17,757 nucleotides of DNA from an uncultured Oscillospiraceae bacterium (GTDB taxonomy: Bacteria; Bacillota_A; Clostridia; Oscillospirales; Oscillospiraceae): contig CAKTZK010000029.1 in the NCBI GenBank assembly GCA_934635515.1, forward strand, positions 1-17,757, read 5' to 3'. Positions 11,717 through 17,757 of this stretch are shown in pieces. Position 1 is the first letter of the stretch, and each line of letters opens with the position of its first letter. The notes under the pieces were generated by a model. The model did no database searches, was not told the DNA's origin, and saw nothing but the letters and a program-made list of their open reading frames with translations. The position numbers were made by a program, and so were the translations under genes.

Positions 11717-13068
11717 GGCTTTTGCATCTGGCGCTGCACCCGGCGGTAAAGGCACAGCGATACGATCATGGAAACGCAGTCCGCCACCGGCTGCACCATA
11801 GTGCAGCCGTAGAGCGGCACCAACCCGTCCAGCAAAAACAGCAGCGGTATGTCCAGCGCCCCCTTGCGCAAAACGGAGCAGATCAGCGACTCCTTCACGC
11901 GCCCCATGGCCTGAAACTGGGTGATCATGGGATAGCACACGGCCATCATGGGCATAGCCAGCACCATGATGCGCAGGAACACGGCCCCGTAGGCGATGGT
12001 GTCGGGCGTATCGATGAACACGCTCACAAGCGTCGGGGCAAACAGCTCGTAGATGGCCACGCACACCAATGCGAAGCCCACGCTGATGCCGCAGCCCCGG
12101 AGGAAGACCCGGTGCCGCCGCTGCTGGTCGCCGGAGGCGTAGTTATAAGACAGCAAGGGCAAAATGCCGTTGGACACGCCGATGGCAACATACAGCGGCA
12201 GCATATCCAGCTTTTTCACAATGCCCAGGGCGGCCAGGGCATCGGTATCGTAGGCGGACATGAACTTCATCAGCGCCCCCAGGGCGATCATGGTAAGCAG
12301 ATACTGCACGCAGGAGGGAAAGCCGATCTGCAGGATGCGGCCTATATGTTTGCGGGTATAGCGGAGGTTTTCGGAGCGCAGGGACACCACCCCCGGCCGG
12401 GCCAGGATACAAATCAGCAAGAAAACCGTTCCCACGCCGCCGGAGAGAGCCGTAGCCAATCCGGCGCCCCGGGCGCCCAGGCCCAGGAACTGCGGCAGCA
12501 CAAAAAACGGGTCCAGCAGGATATTGACGACCCCGCCCAGAGACACGCCCAGGGACGCGGCCAGGGCGCTGCCCTGGGCCCGGAGCAGGTTTGCCAGCTG
12601 GATATTGATGATGGCGCAGGGGCCGCCCCAGACCACCACCCACCGGGTATAGCCCTCTACGATGGAATAGGTGGCGTCCGTTGCGCCGCACAGGTGCAGC
12701 AGCGGGGAGCGCAGCAGGAAAAACACCCCGGAAAACAGCACCGCCGAAATAAGGCACCACCAGAAAGACACGGAGGATATTTGCCCGGCCCGGTCATCCT
12801 GATGCTGGCCCATGGCCCGGGCCATGCAGCTTGCGCCGCCTACGGCAAAGAGGTTTGCGATGGCGGTCATGAGGACGGTGACGGTGTAGGCCACGGACAC
12901 GGAGGCCGTCTGGGCGGGGTCGTTCAGCAGGCCCACGAAATAGGTGTCCGCCAGATTATACAGCAGCAGCACCATCTGGCTGGCGATGGACGGCAGGATC
13001 TGCCGCCGCACCGCCTGGGCTACGGGCATTTGTTCAAACAGGTAGGTCTTATCCTGAGGAGATCGCAT
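11713..13068 (-). CDS. MATE family efflux transporter
   Basis: A 451-residue multidrug and toxic compound extrusion antiporter (Na+ or H+ coupled) with about twelve helices in two six-helix bundles. Typical features are the early ILPSIASQMVLLLYNLADTYFVG block, conserved GGASCMARAMG, LLRAQGSALAASLG in the first half and TQFQAMGRVKESLICSVLRKG in the second. An ATG eight codons upstream (13092) lies almost on the predicted transcription start (about 13094), so I prefer the ATG at 13068, which has AAGAAGG upstream. It has its own promoter (13101-13129) and is separated from the sigma-factor cluster by a terminator. Relatives near this type export drugs, bile-related compounds or flavins; the substrate is not predictable. 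Confidence 0.93.
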   Translation of the reverse strand: MRSPQDKTYLFEQMPVAQAVRRQILPSIASQMVLLLYNLADTYFVGLLNDPAQTASVSVAYTVTVLMTAIANLFAVGGASCMARAMGQHQDDRAGQISSVSFWWCLISAVLFSGVFFLLRSPLLHLCGATDATYSIVEGYTRWVVVWGGPCAIINIQLANLLRAQGSALAASLGVSLGGVVNILLDPFFVLPQFLGLGARGAGLATALSGGVGTVFLLICILARPGVVSLRSENLRYTRKHIGRILQIGFPSCVQYLLTMIALGALMKFMSAYDTDALAALGIVKKLDMLPLYVAIGVSNGILPLLSYNYASGDQQRRHRVFLRGCGISVGFALVCVAIYELFAPTLVSVFIDTPDTIAYGAVFLRIMVLAMPMMAVCYPMITQFQAMGRVKESLICSVLRKGALDIPLLFLLDGLVPLYGCTMVQPVADCVSMIVSLCLYRRVQRQMQKP

Positions 13069-13100
13069 GGTTTCGCCTTCTTTTTGGGTCATTCTTCCGC

Positions 13101-13129
13101 ATTATACTCCAGGCGGCCGGGAATAGCAA
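13101..13129 (-). promoter_or_regulatory. Promoter of the MATE gene
   Basis: On the minus strand TTGCTA (13129-13124), a 17-bp spacer, then a perfect TATAAT (13106-13101). The start near 13094 makes the upstream ATG at 13092 leaderless and favours the ATG at 13068. Confidence 0.65.
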
Positions 13130-13153
13130 GGTGAAAAAGCCCGCCAAGACCGC

Positions 13154-13199
13154 AAAAACTCCACCCGGAGCGCCGGAGAAGGCGGCAATCGGACGGAGT
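13154..13199 (-). terminator. Terminator after the ECF sigma cluster
   Basis: On the minus strand ACTCCGTCCG (13199-13190) pairs with CGGGTGGAGT over 10 bp (two G-U) with an internal GCCG/CGGC hairpin in the loop, followed by TTTTT. It ends the transcript whose last gene stops at 13236. Confidence 0.6.
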
Positions 13200-13235
13200 T
13201 ATCATAACAGAAAGGAAGATCACGTGCGGGACGCA

Positions 13236-13676
13236 TCAACCCGCCGCGAATTTTGTAAGGCAGCCGGTGAGGCTCTCTTCGGCCCCCTCCGCCAGCGCAT
13301 AGGCATAGGCCCCGCAGTAGAGCTTTCCATCGAAGATGCGGCAGGTGACGGTCTCACCGCCGGAGCATTGAAGAGTCAGATCATACAGTGTTCCGCCGTT
13401 TTGCACGATGGTATCACGGCTGAAAAACCGCCAGCGGCCATAGTTTTCCTGCAGGCAGGTGAGAAAGGCGGCGCAGGCCTCCCGCTCTGCCAGGGTATAG
13501 GTTTTCGGCGGATTCGCCGCATCCACAACGGACTCGACGACGCTGATGCGGTCGATGGTCACATCCTTGCCGGGCAGGACGACCTTTGCCAGGTTGAAAT
13601 GGGCCAGCAGCAGCCAGGCGAAGGCAGCTATCAGCAGCGCGGCCACGGCCAGGATAACAACGCGGCTTTTTTTCAT
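13236..13676 (-). CDS. Membrane-anchored protein of unknown function
   Basis: A 146-residue protein with a basic start and one N-terminal hydrophobic segment (about 5-27) that would serve as a signal anchor; the rest should be extracytoplasmic. It contains cysteines at about 68, 74, 104, 112, 120 and 138, so disulfides are possible. The pattern DVTIDRISVVESVVD..TYTLAEREACAAFL followed by LYDLTLQCSGGETVTCRIFDGKLYC reads as a small alpha/beta domain. I do not recognise a family. The ribosome site AAAGGAG is strong. The start overlaps the preceding gene by 4 bp (ATGA), so the two are co-expressed. It is the last gene of the cluster headed by the sigma factor. Confidence 0.75.
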   Translation of the reverse strand: MKKSRVVILAVAALLIAAFAWLLLAHFNLAKVVLPGKDVTIDRISVVESVVDAANPPKTYTLAEREACAAFLTCLQENYGRWRFFSRDTIVQNGGTLYDLTLQCSGGETVTCRIFDGKLYCGAYAYALAEGAEESLTGCLTKFAAG

Positions 13677-13900
13677 AGCTTTTCTCCTTTCAACTCCGAT
13701 TTTATTTCCTTGTCTTTTTGTTTCTTTTTAAAGTAAGCGCAAAGCAGCCTGCAATACTCGACGGCGGCCAGCAAAAGGAAAATGCCTATGAAAAAGTATT
13801 CCATAAAAAACCAGGCATGAAAAACATCAAAAATACGAGCGCATTGCAGGGCAGTATAGATGCCCGCGGCGCAGAGGAGCAGTTTGTCGGCTAAACGCAT
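13673..13900 (-). CDS. Small two-helix membrane protein, unknown
   Basis: A 75-residue hydrophobic protein with two likely membrane spans (about 5-25 and 31-55) and a highly charged C-terminal tail rich in Lys and Glu (KKKQKDKEIKSELKGEKL). The ribosome site GGAGG precedes the ATG at 13900. The stop overlaps the next start (ATGA). It could be a partner or assembly factor for the anchored protein that follows. No family recognised. Confidence 0.7.
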   Translation of the reverse strand: MRLADKLLLCAAGIYTALQCARIFDVFHAWFFMEYFFIGIFLLLAAVEYCRLLCAYFKKKQKDKEIKSELKGEKL

Positions 13901-13930
13901 GGGGGCCTCCTTTCGGTGAAAACATAGTGG

Positions 13931-14380
13931 TCAGGAAACGGTGAAGGGCGCGGCGATCCAGTAGCTGCCGCCCGAGTCCGGCTTTATAGGCGTGACAAGA
14001 CGATATTCCCCGGCGGGCAGAGATTTTCCGTCGATGCGCCAGTGCGTCCAGTAACTCTCGTTTTCACCCTGCTTCAGTTCAGAGAGGGCTTGAGAATCGT
14101 GCGGACTTTCGGGCTTGACTTTATACCAGGTGCCGTCCTTTTTACACTGGATCTCAAAAGTATTGACGCAGAACACCGCTTCGGATCCCGTATTGATGAT
14201 CCGATAGTCGCCGCAGGTGTTATCAAATGATTCAAATACCACGACCACAGGGGCTTCGGTGTTGATCTCATAAGTATTGGGCTCCTTGGTGATGAGCCAT
14301 GGGCGGGCAGCAAGAAGATAGACAAACACAGCGATGACCACGGCGGCGATGGGCAGGAGGATGGCAAGGCGCTTTTTCAT
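13931..14380 (-). CDS. Membrane-anchored Ig-like (Big_14-type) domain protein
   Basis: A 149-residue protein. The start at 14380 is chosen for its strong ribosome site (AAAAAGGAG, 9 nt upstream) and because a fresh signal-anchor begins there (hydrophobic 5-25). The extracytoplasmic part resembles a bacterial immunoglobulin-like domain of the Big_14 kind: an opening strand with YEINTEAPVVVVF, then YRIINTGSEAVFC, a strand with the family-like KKDGTWYKV, then LKQGENESYWTHW and a closing LPAGEYRLVTPI..WIAAPFTV. Such domains occur in secreted and anchored proteins of Firmicutes. The reading frame is open for 51 more codons upstream and encodes a second, separate signal peptide (see 14381-14551). 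Function within the sigma cluster is unknown. Confidence 0.65.
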   Translation of the reverse strand: MKKRLAILLPIAAVVIAVFVYLLAARPWLITKEPNTYEINTEAPVVVVFESFDNTCGDYRIINTGSEAVFCVNTFEIQCKKDGTWYKVKPESPHDSQALSELKQGENESYWTHWRIDGKSLPAGEYRLVTPIKPDSGGSYWIAAPFTVS

Positions 14381-14551
14381 GGGAAGTCTCTCCTTTTTAT
14401 TTTGCGATGCGGGCAGGGCACTCTCCGTGATGCTGATACATTCCTGTTCCGAGGAATTCTCAGCCGCCCAGGCAGGAACTGAAAGGGTCAAGCAGATACA
14501 AGCTGCCAAAAGCGCACACAGGGTCCTCTTCATTCATTTGCGTAAACTCAT
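14381..14551 (-). pseudogene. Remnant of a secreted-protein 5' end with in-frame stop
   Basis: A strong ribosome site (AGGAGG near 14558-14563) leads to an ATG at 14551, but the frame stops after five codons (TGA at 14536-14534). The next triplet is another ATG (14533) in the same frame, and it continues as a convincing cleavable signal peptide (KRTLCALLAACICLTLSVP, AWA cleavage site) plus about 25 residues, then runs into the Ig-like gene at 14380. Either this is the broken 5' end of a lost secreted protein, or translation re-initiates at 14533 to give a 200-residue product with two signal-like segments. The first seems likelier. Confidence 0.45.
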
Positions 14552-14612
14552 AAATAATCCTCCTATTTCCTTTCTCTTTACTTTGGGATTTGAAACATGG
14601 CTTGGGAGTTGC

Positions 14613-14966
14613 TTACGGGCAGGTTTTGGTTGTGGGGTTGACGGCGTAGCTGCTGCCGTTTACGGTGCAGGTAACGCGCACGGTGTAGGTCTTGCCTTTG
14701 GTAACGCTATGCGTTCCCGAAAGGCGCAGCGTGGATGTGCCAGACCCATTCCAGGAATCCACCAGAGTATTCCCTTGCCAAAGCTGCATGGTAGCCTTGA
14801 TGGTATTTCCCGGCTTAGAAATTCGTACGTTACACACCGCTGTGGTTCCGTTGAACTCCAAGGTCGCATTGGGTGTCGCATACGGTACAACCGCAGCATG
14901 GGTCACGGACAGGCTAAACAGGATGGCGCAGAGGATCGCCGTGCAGGTAAGTAACCTCTTCTTCAT
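14613..14966 (-). CDS. Small secreted protein, Ig-like beta-sandwich
   Basis: A 117-residue secreted protein. The start at 14966 is set by a near-perfect ribosome site (GGAGGTGATTTAC before ATG). Residues 1-24 form a signal peptide with cleavage after THA. The mature part is rich in Thr, Ser and Val in alternating strands: NATLEFNGTTAVCNVRI, then IKATMQLWQGNTLVDSW, then a Gly/Ser turn, LRLSGTHSVTKGKTYTVRVTCTV, and a final KTC near the C-terminus. The pattern suggests a single Ig-like domain, with up to three cysteines available. Similar small secreted proteins are common in gut Clostridia but have no assigned function. It follows the DUF4367-type gene after an 80-bp gap that contains a sigma-gene relic. 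Confidence 0.75.
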   Translation of the reverse strand: MKKRLLTCTAILCAILFSLSVTHAAVVPYATPNATLEFNGTTAVCNVRISKPGNTIKATMQLWQGNTLVDSWNGSGTSTLRLSGTHSVTKGKTYTVRVTCTVNGSSYAVNPTTKTCP

Positions 14967-15018
14967 GTAAATCACCTCCTCTCTTTTTCGTCTATATATA
15001 AAACGTGGAAAGAAGTCG

Positions 15019-15048
15019 ATTTTGGACACTGATTTTTGAAAAATTTTT
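15019..15048. repeat. Decayed copy of part of the ECF sigma gene
   Basis: The sequence TTTTGGACA..TGATTT..TTTGAAAAATTTTT at 15020-15048 also occurs at 16072-16110 inside the sigma factor gene, in the same order and orientation, with about 9 nt missing. On the minus strand the two read as KNFSKIS and, after a frame slip, CPK followed by a hydrophobic stretch. It probably marks a past recombination or partial duplication. The A/T-rich nature makes some of the match easier by chance. Confidence 0.4.
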
Positions 15049-15757
15049 ATTTTGTGGAATTCGACGGAATTATCTCTCTGGCTATGTGCAAAATATCCTG
15101 TTCCGGAATATCTCCTTCAATTATAAACACCACAAAATTTTTCTCATCAATTAACAGCAAACTCCAAAGCACACTATTTTCATCTGGCGGATAGAGAATT
15201 CCCTGCACCCCATTTATGTCATGGTAGGTTGGCTCACCTACTTCTTGCGGTGTTATAGTCATGGCCCCATTCTTCATAAAGTTGATGTCAATAACAAGGA
15301 TTTGACCTGTTTCGGCGTTTTCATAGTAGTAATAGTCAAAGCCAAACTCATCAGAGTGGTCTCTATCCACAAGGGCAAACCCGTCCGGGAGCCAGGTCGG
15401 CTCATAGCCGCAATACTCTTTTTCAATATTGCCGCCATCTATGTGATACACAAACATATTTTCAAATGTTTCCTTGGTCCACTGGAACAGCTTTTCCCGG
15501 GCATGGGTGTCTACCGTAAGCCAGGTGGCGGCACTGAGGACCATCACCAGCAGCACCACGGCCACCCGCTGCCACAGCCTATATCTGGCTGCGCTGCGTC
15601 TTTCTCCCCGGAGCAGCTTCTCCATTTTCGCCAGGAAGCGCTCCGAAAAGCTGCGCTCACAGGCCCCAGGCCCGGGGAGAACGGAGAGCAGAGACTCGTT
15701 CGTCCGCGCCGCCGCCCGGCGCAGGGCCATTTCGTCAAAAAACTCTTCTCTCGCCAT
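15047..15757 (-). CDS. DUF4367-type membrane protein, probable anti-sigma partner
   Basis: A 236-residue protein. The start at 15757 follows GAGGAGG and lies inside the sigma gene, overlapping it by 23 bp, so translation is coupled. The N-terminal 60 residues are charged and cytoplasmic (FFDEMALRRAAARTNESLL, then SERFLAKMEKLLRGERR), a single membrane helix spans about 63-82, and the outer domain from about 115 has the DUF4367 signature GYEPTWLPDGFALVDRD followed by strands ending with the amphipathic IPEQDILHIAREIIP. Proteins of this layout next to ECF sigma factors are often their membrane-bound antagonists. Whether this one binds the sigma factor is not shown by sequence; a canonical zinc-binding anti-sigma motif is absent. 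Confidence 0.75.
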   Translation of the reverse strand: MAREEFFDEMALRRAAARTNESLLSVLPGPGACERSFSERFLAKMEKLLRGERRSAARYRLWQRVAVVLLVMVLSAATWLTVDTHAREKLFQWTKETFENMFVYHIDGGNIEKEYCGYEPTWLPDGFALVDRDHSDEFGFDYYYYENAETGQILVIDINFMKNGAMTITPQEVGEPTYHDINGVQGILYPPDENSVLWSLLLIDEKNFVVFIIEGDIPEQDILHIAREIIPSNSTK

Positions 15758-16274
15758 AAGCTTCGTCCTCCTCGTCCAATTTTTTGCGCAGAGCCGCCTT
15801 GGCACGCCACAGCAGCTTCTGGACCGCGTCCTGCTTCACCCCCAGCATGGGGGCGATCTCCCGGACGGCATAGCCGTGCTCATACCGCAGGAGCAGCACC
15901 TCCCGGTACTGCGCCGGCAGCGCGGCCATGGCGTCCGCCAAGCCATGATCCCCCGGCGGCGGCAGCGGCAGGCCGTAGGTGGTCTCCTCAAAGGCCACCT
16001 GGCTAAGCCGACTGCGCTTGCGGAGAACATCAATGGCTTTCCTCTCAACTATAATAACGATGTAGGAGCGAGTTTTTGGACAGTTGATTTCAGAAATTTT
16101 TGAAAAATTTTTTGCGATGGCGCAAAACGCCTCGTGAACGGCGTCCTCCGCGTCCTCGTCGTTTTTCAAGATCTGCCGGGCCACGTAGAACATCAGGCCC
16201 CGGTATTTGTCATAAAGCCGGGTGAAGCTCCGTTCGTCGCCCCCGGCGTCCAGCATCTGCAAATAGACCATCAT
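15735..16274 (-). CDS. ECF-type RNA polymerase sigma factor
   Basis: A 179-residue extracytoplasmic-function sigma factor. Region 2 is at about 15-60 (SFTRLYDKYRGLMFYVARQIL, then DAEDAVHEAFCAIAKNFSKI), followed by the CPKTRSYIVIIVERKAIDVLRKR segment characteristic of a large Clostridial subgroup. Region 4 is at about 112-167, with LPAQYREVLLLRYEHGYAVREIAPMLGVKQDAVQKLLWRAKAALRKKL containing the promoter -35-binding helix-turn-helix. Two ATGs are adjacent at 16274 and 16271; the ribosome site is GGTGGTGAAAG. A housekeeping-type promoter (16298-16326) precedes it. It heads a cluster with a membrane partner and small exported proteins, which suggests a cell-envelope signal, though the inducing condition is unknown. 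Confidence 0.9.
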   Translation of the reverse strand: MMVYLQMLDAGGDERSFTRLYDKYRGLMFYVARQILKNDEDAEDAVHEAFCAIAKNFSKISEINCPKTRSYIVIIVERKAIDVLRKRSRLSQVAFEETTYGLPLPPPGDHGLADAMAALPAQYREVLLLRYEHGYAVREIAPMLGVKQDAVQKLLWRAKAALRKKLDEEDEAYGERRVF

Positions 16275-16297
16275 AGGCTTTCACCACCTGTGGCTCC

Positions 16298-16326
16298 ATT
16301 ATATCACGGCGGATATTTTTCGTAAA
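16298..16326 (-). promoter_or_regulatory. Promoter of the ECF sigma operon
   Basis: On the minus strand TTTACG (16326-16321), 17-bp spacer, perfect TATAAT (16303-16298) preceded by TGA, an extended -10 feature. The start near 16291 leaves a leader of about 17 nt. It reads as a sigma-A promoter, so autoregulation is not evident here. Confidence 0.6.
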
Positions 16327-16395
16327 TATGTTATAATCTGGCAAAAACGCTTCGTTTTCGCGCAAATAGAGGGCGGTTTTTCCTTTCTGCACGGC

Positions 16396-16440
16396 AAAAA
16401 GCACGGGCGGGCAACGGCTCTCGCCGCTGCCCGCCCGTGC
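16396..16440 (-). terminator. Terminator of the nhaC gene
   Basis: A perfect 13-bp stem, GCACGGGCGGGCA (16401-16413) with TGCCCGCCCGTGC (16428-16440), with an inner CGGC/GCCG stem, followed on the minus strand by TTTTT (16400-16396). It lies 47 bp beyond the antiporter stop. Confidence 0.9.
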
Positions 16441-16487
16441 AAGGTCAGGCTGTATGTATTATGTCTTTTCTATCCGTTTTTATCGGC

Positions 16488-17757
16488 TCACTTACCAGCC
16501 AGGGCCTTGTTGGCTTCGGCCATTTCCTGGAAGATGCCGGCGTGCTTCTTGCTGACGATGGCCTTGATGACCAGCAGGGTGCCGACCATCAGCGCCACGG
16601 CGATGATCAGGTTGATGACCACGTTCTGGATCAGGCCAGCCAGGATGAAGCTGACGAAGGCCACACCGGCGACGGTGAGGGCATAGGGCAGCTGGGTGAA
16701 CACGTGGTTCAGGTGGAAGCAGTGGGCACCGGCGGAAGCCATGATGGTGGTATCGGAGATGGGGGAGCAGTGGTCGCCCATAACGCCGCCGGAGCAGGCC
16801 GCAGCCAGACCGATGGTGCACAGCACGGGCTCAACATCGTAGTTAAACACGGAGACAACGATGGGGGCCATAATGCCGATGGTGCCCCAGGAGGTACCGG
16901 TGGCAAAGCCGATGGCAGCACCGATGATGAAGATGACAGCGGGCAGGTAGATCTTCAGCTCGCCCACGCCAGCCATGGCGTTGGTGACGAACTCGGCGGA
17001 GTACATGCCGTAGCGGGTCAGGCCGCACAGAGTCCAGGCGAAGGTGAGGATCAGGATGGGGGCGATCATCTGAATGAAGCCCTGGGGTACGGACTCGAAG
17101 GACTTCTCAAAGCCGATGGAGCCCCGCAGCCAGAAGTAAATGAAGGTGAACACCAGGGCGATCATGGAGCCCAGAGCCAGACCGGCACCGGAAGAGGAGT
17201 TGGAGAACGCGCCCATGAAGTCGTGGTAATACTCGCTGCCCTCGGTGAAGAAGTCGCCGGTGAAGATCAGGCCGATGACGCAGGTGATGATCAGGACCAC
17301 CACGGGGAGGATCAGATCCAGCACGGAGGACTTACCCTTGGCGGGCTTCTCGTAATCGTCGGCGCCTTCAAAGGGACGCTCGGGGGTGGTGAACAGGTCG
17401 CCCTTGACCTGAGCATTGTACTCATGCTTGAGCATGGAGCCGTAGTCGATGTTCAGCAGGGAGATGACAACGATCATCACCAGGGTCAGCAGGCAGTAGT
17501 AGTTCCAGGGGATCTGCTTGATGAACATCTCGATGCCGTTGACGGAATCGGACTGGACGTAGCCGGACACGGCAGCGGCCCAGGAGGACACGGGAGCGAT
17601 CATGCAGACGGGGGCGGCGGTGGCGTCGATGACGTAGGCCAGCTTTGCCCGGGAGATGTGATGGCTCTCGGTGACGGGACGCATAACGGCGCCCACGGTC
17701 AGGCAGTTGAAGTAGTCGTCGATGAAGATCAGCACGCCCAGCAGCATGGTCATCAGC
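16488..17757 (-). CDS. nhaC: NhaC-family Na+/H+ antiporter, 5' end outside window
   Basis: At least 422 codons are present; the frame is open to the window edge, so the N-terminal helices are missing. It is an integral membrane antiporter of the NhaC family, exchanging Na+ (or an organic solute) for H+; relatives also exchange malate or lactate. The family signatures seen are FIDDYFNCLTVGAVMRPVTE (near codon 11), TAAPVCMIAPVSSWAA, SNSSSGAGLALGS, the FATGTSWGTIGIMAPI block and GDHCSPISDTTIMASAGAHC, which is strongly diagnostic. A hydrophilic loop at roughly 105-145 (KGDLFTTPERPFEGADDYEKPAKG) separates the two halves. It is transcribed alone in the visible part and closed by the terminator at 16396-16440. 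Substrate specificity cannot be settled. Confidence 0.9.
   Translation of the reverse strand, partial: LMTMLLGVLIFIDDYFNCLTVGAVMRPVTESHHISRAKLAYVIDATAAPVCMIAPVSSWAAAVSGYVQSDSVNGIEMFIKQIPWNYYCLLTLVMIVVISLLNIDYGSMLKHEYNAQVKGDLFTTPERPFEGADDYEKPAKGKSSVLDLILPVVVLIITCVIGLIFTGDFFTEGSEYYHDFMGAFSNSSSGAGLALGSMIALVFTFIYFWLRGSIGFEKSFESVPQGFIQMIAPILILTFAWTLCGLTRYGMYSAEFVTNAMAGVGELKIYLPAVIFIIGAAIGFATGTSWGTIGIMAPIVVSVFNYDVEPVLCTIGLAAACSGGVMGDHCSPISDTTIMASAGAHCFHLNHVFTQLPYALTVAGVAFVSFILAGLIQNVVINLIIAVALMVGTLLVIKAIVSKKHAGIFQEMAEANKALAGK

Noticed and set aside
11710..13134. Long plus-strand open frame (474 codons) opposite the MATE gene
   Set aside because: His/Gln/Gly-rich antisense shadow; the MATE transporter on the minus strand explains the region fully.
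14967..15029. N-terminal extension of the small secreted protein to 15029
   Set aside because: It would hide the signal peptide behind 21 charged residues, while the ATG at 14966 has a near-perfect ribosome site.

Overview
This 17.8-kb window is high-GC DNA with Firmicutes-type signals: strong GGAGG ribosome sites, sigma-A style promoters, many intrinsic terminators and ATGA-overlapping operons. The gene set (electron-transfer flavoprotein, ECF sigma with DUF4367-type partner, NhaC, TM1266-type hydrogenase regulator, alanine/ornithine racemase family) suggests a gut anaerobe of the Oscillospiraceae (Flavonifractor/Lawsonibacter/Oscillibacter-like). That placement is inference from gene content and style. 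No rRNA, tRNA or CRISPR array was seen.

Layout. 1-252: 3' end of etfA. 253-1753: scar of an integrative element, with an orphan Xis-like gene and a flavodoxin fused in frame to what looks like the C-terminal part of a MOB relaxase; no integrase is present. 1918-3472: a LysR regulator followed by a GyrI-like protein. 3635-5182: an alanine/ornithine-racemase family enzyme followed by a three-helix membrane protein. 5357-8383: a complete methionine-type ABC uptake operon (metQ, metN, metI) with its own promoter, leader and terminator. 8466-8681: a small acidic protein. 8742-8876: GC-rich palindromic repeats. 8952-11716: a second ABC importer (ATPase, permease, lipoprotein) led by a TM1266-type regulator, preceded by a promoter and a leader containing a terminator. 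11713-13129: a MATE exporter. 13236-16326: an ECF sigma factor, a DUF4367-type membrane partner and several small secreted or anchored proteins. 16396-17757: an NhaC antiporter, cut by the window edge.

The most interesting part is the methionine operon. A near-consensus promoter (TTGACA, 17 bp, TATTAT) drives a short transcript whose first gene is a 35-codon ORF with 10 Met and 4 Cys codons, followed 30 nt later by a strong intrinsic terminator. This is the architecture of ribosome-mediated attenuation, here placed in front of a transporter for a sulfur amino acid. The binding protein it controls is itself unusual: its two halves occur in the reverse of the normal MetQ order behind an ordinary lipoprotein signal, so it appears to be a natural circular permutant. 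The permutation is read directly from conserved MetQ blocks; the attenuation mechanism is inferred from gene order and RNA elements.

A second possible attenuator lies upstream of the TM1266/ABC operon. Its only visible promoter is separated from the first gene by a 10-bp terminator hairpin with eight U residues.
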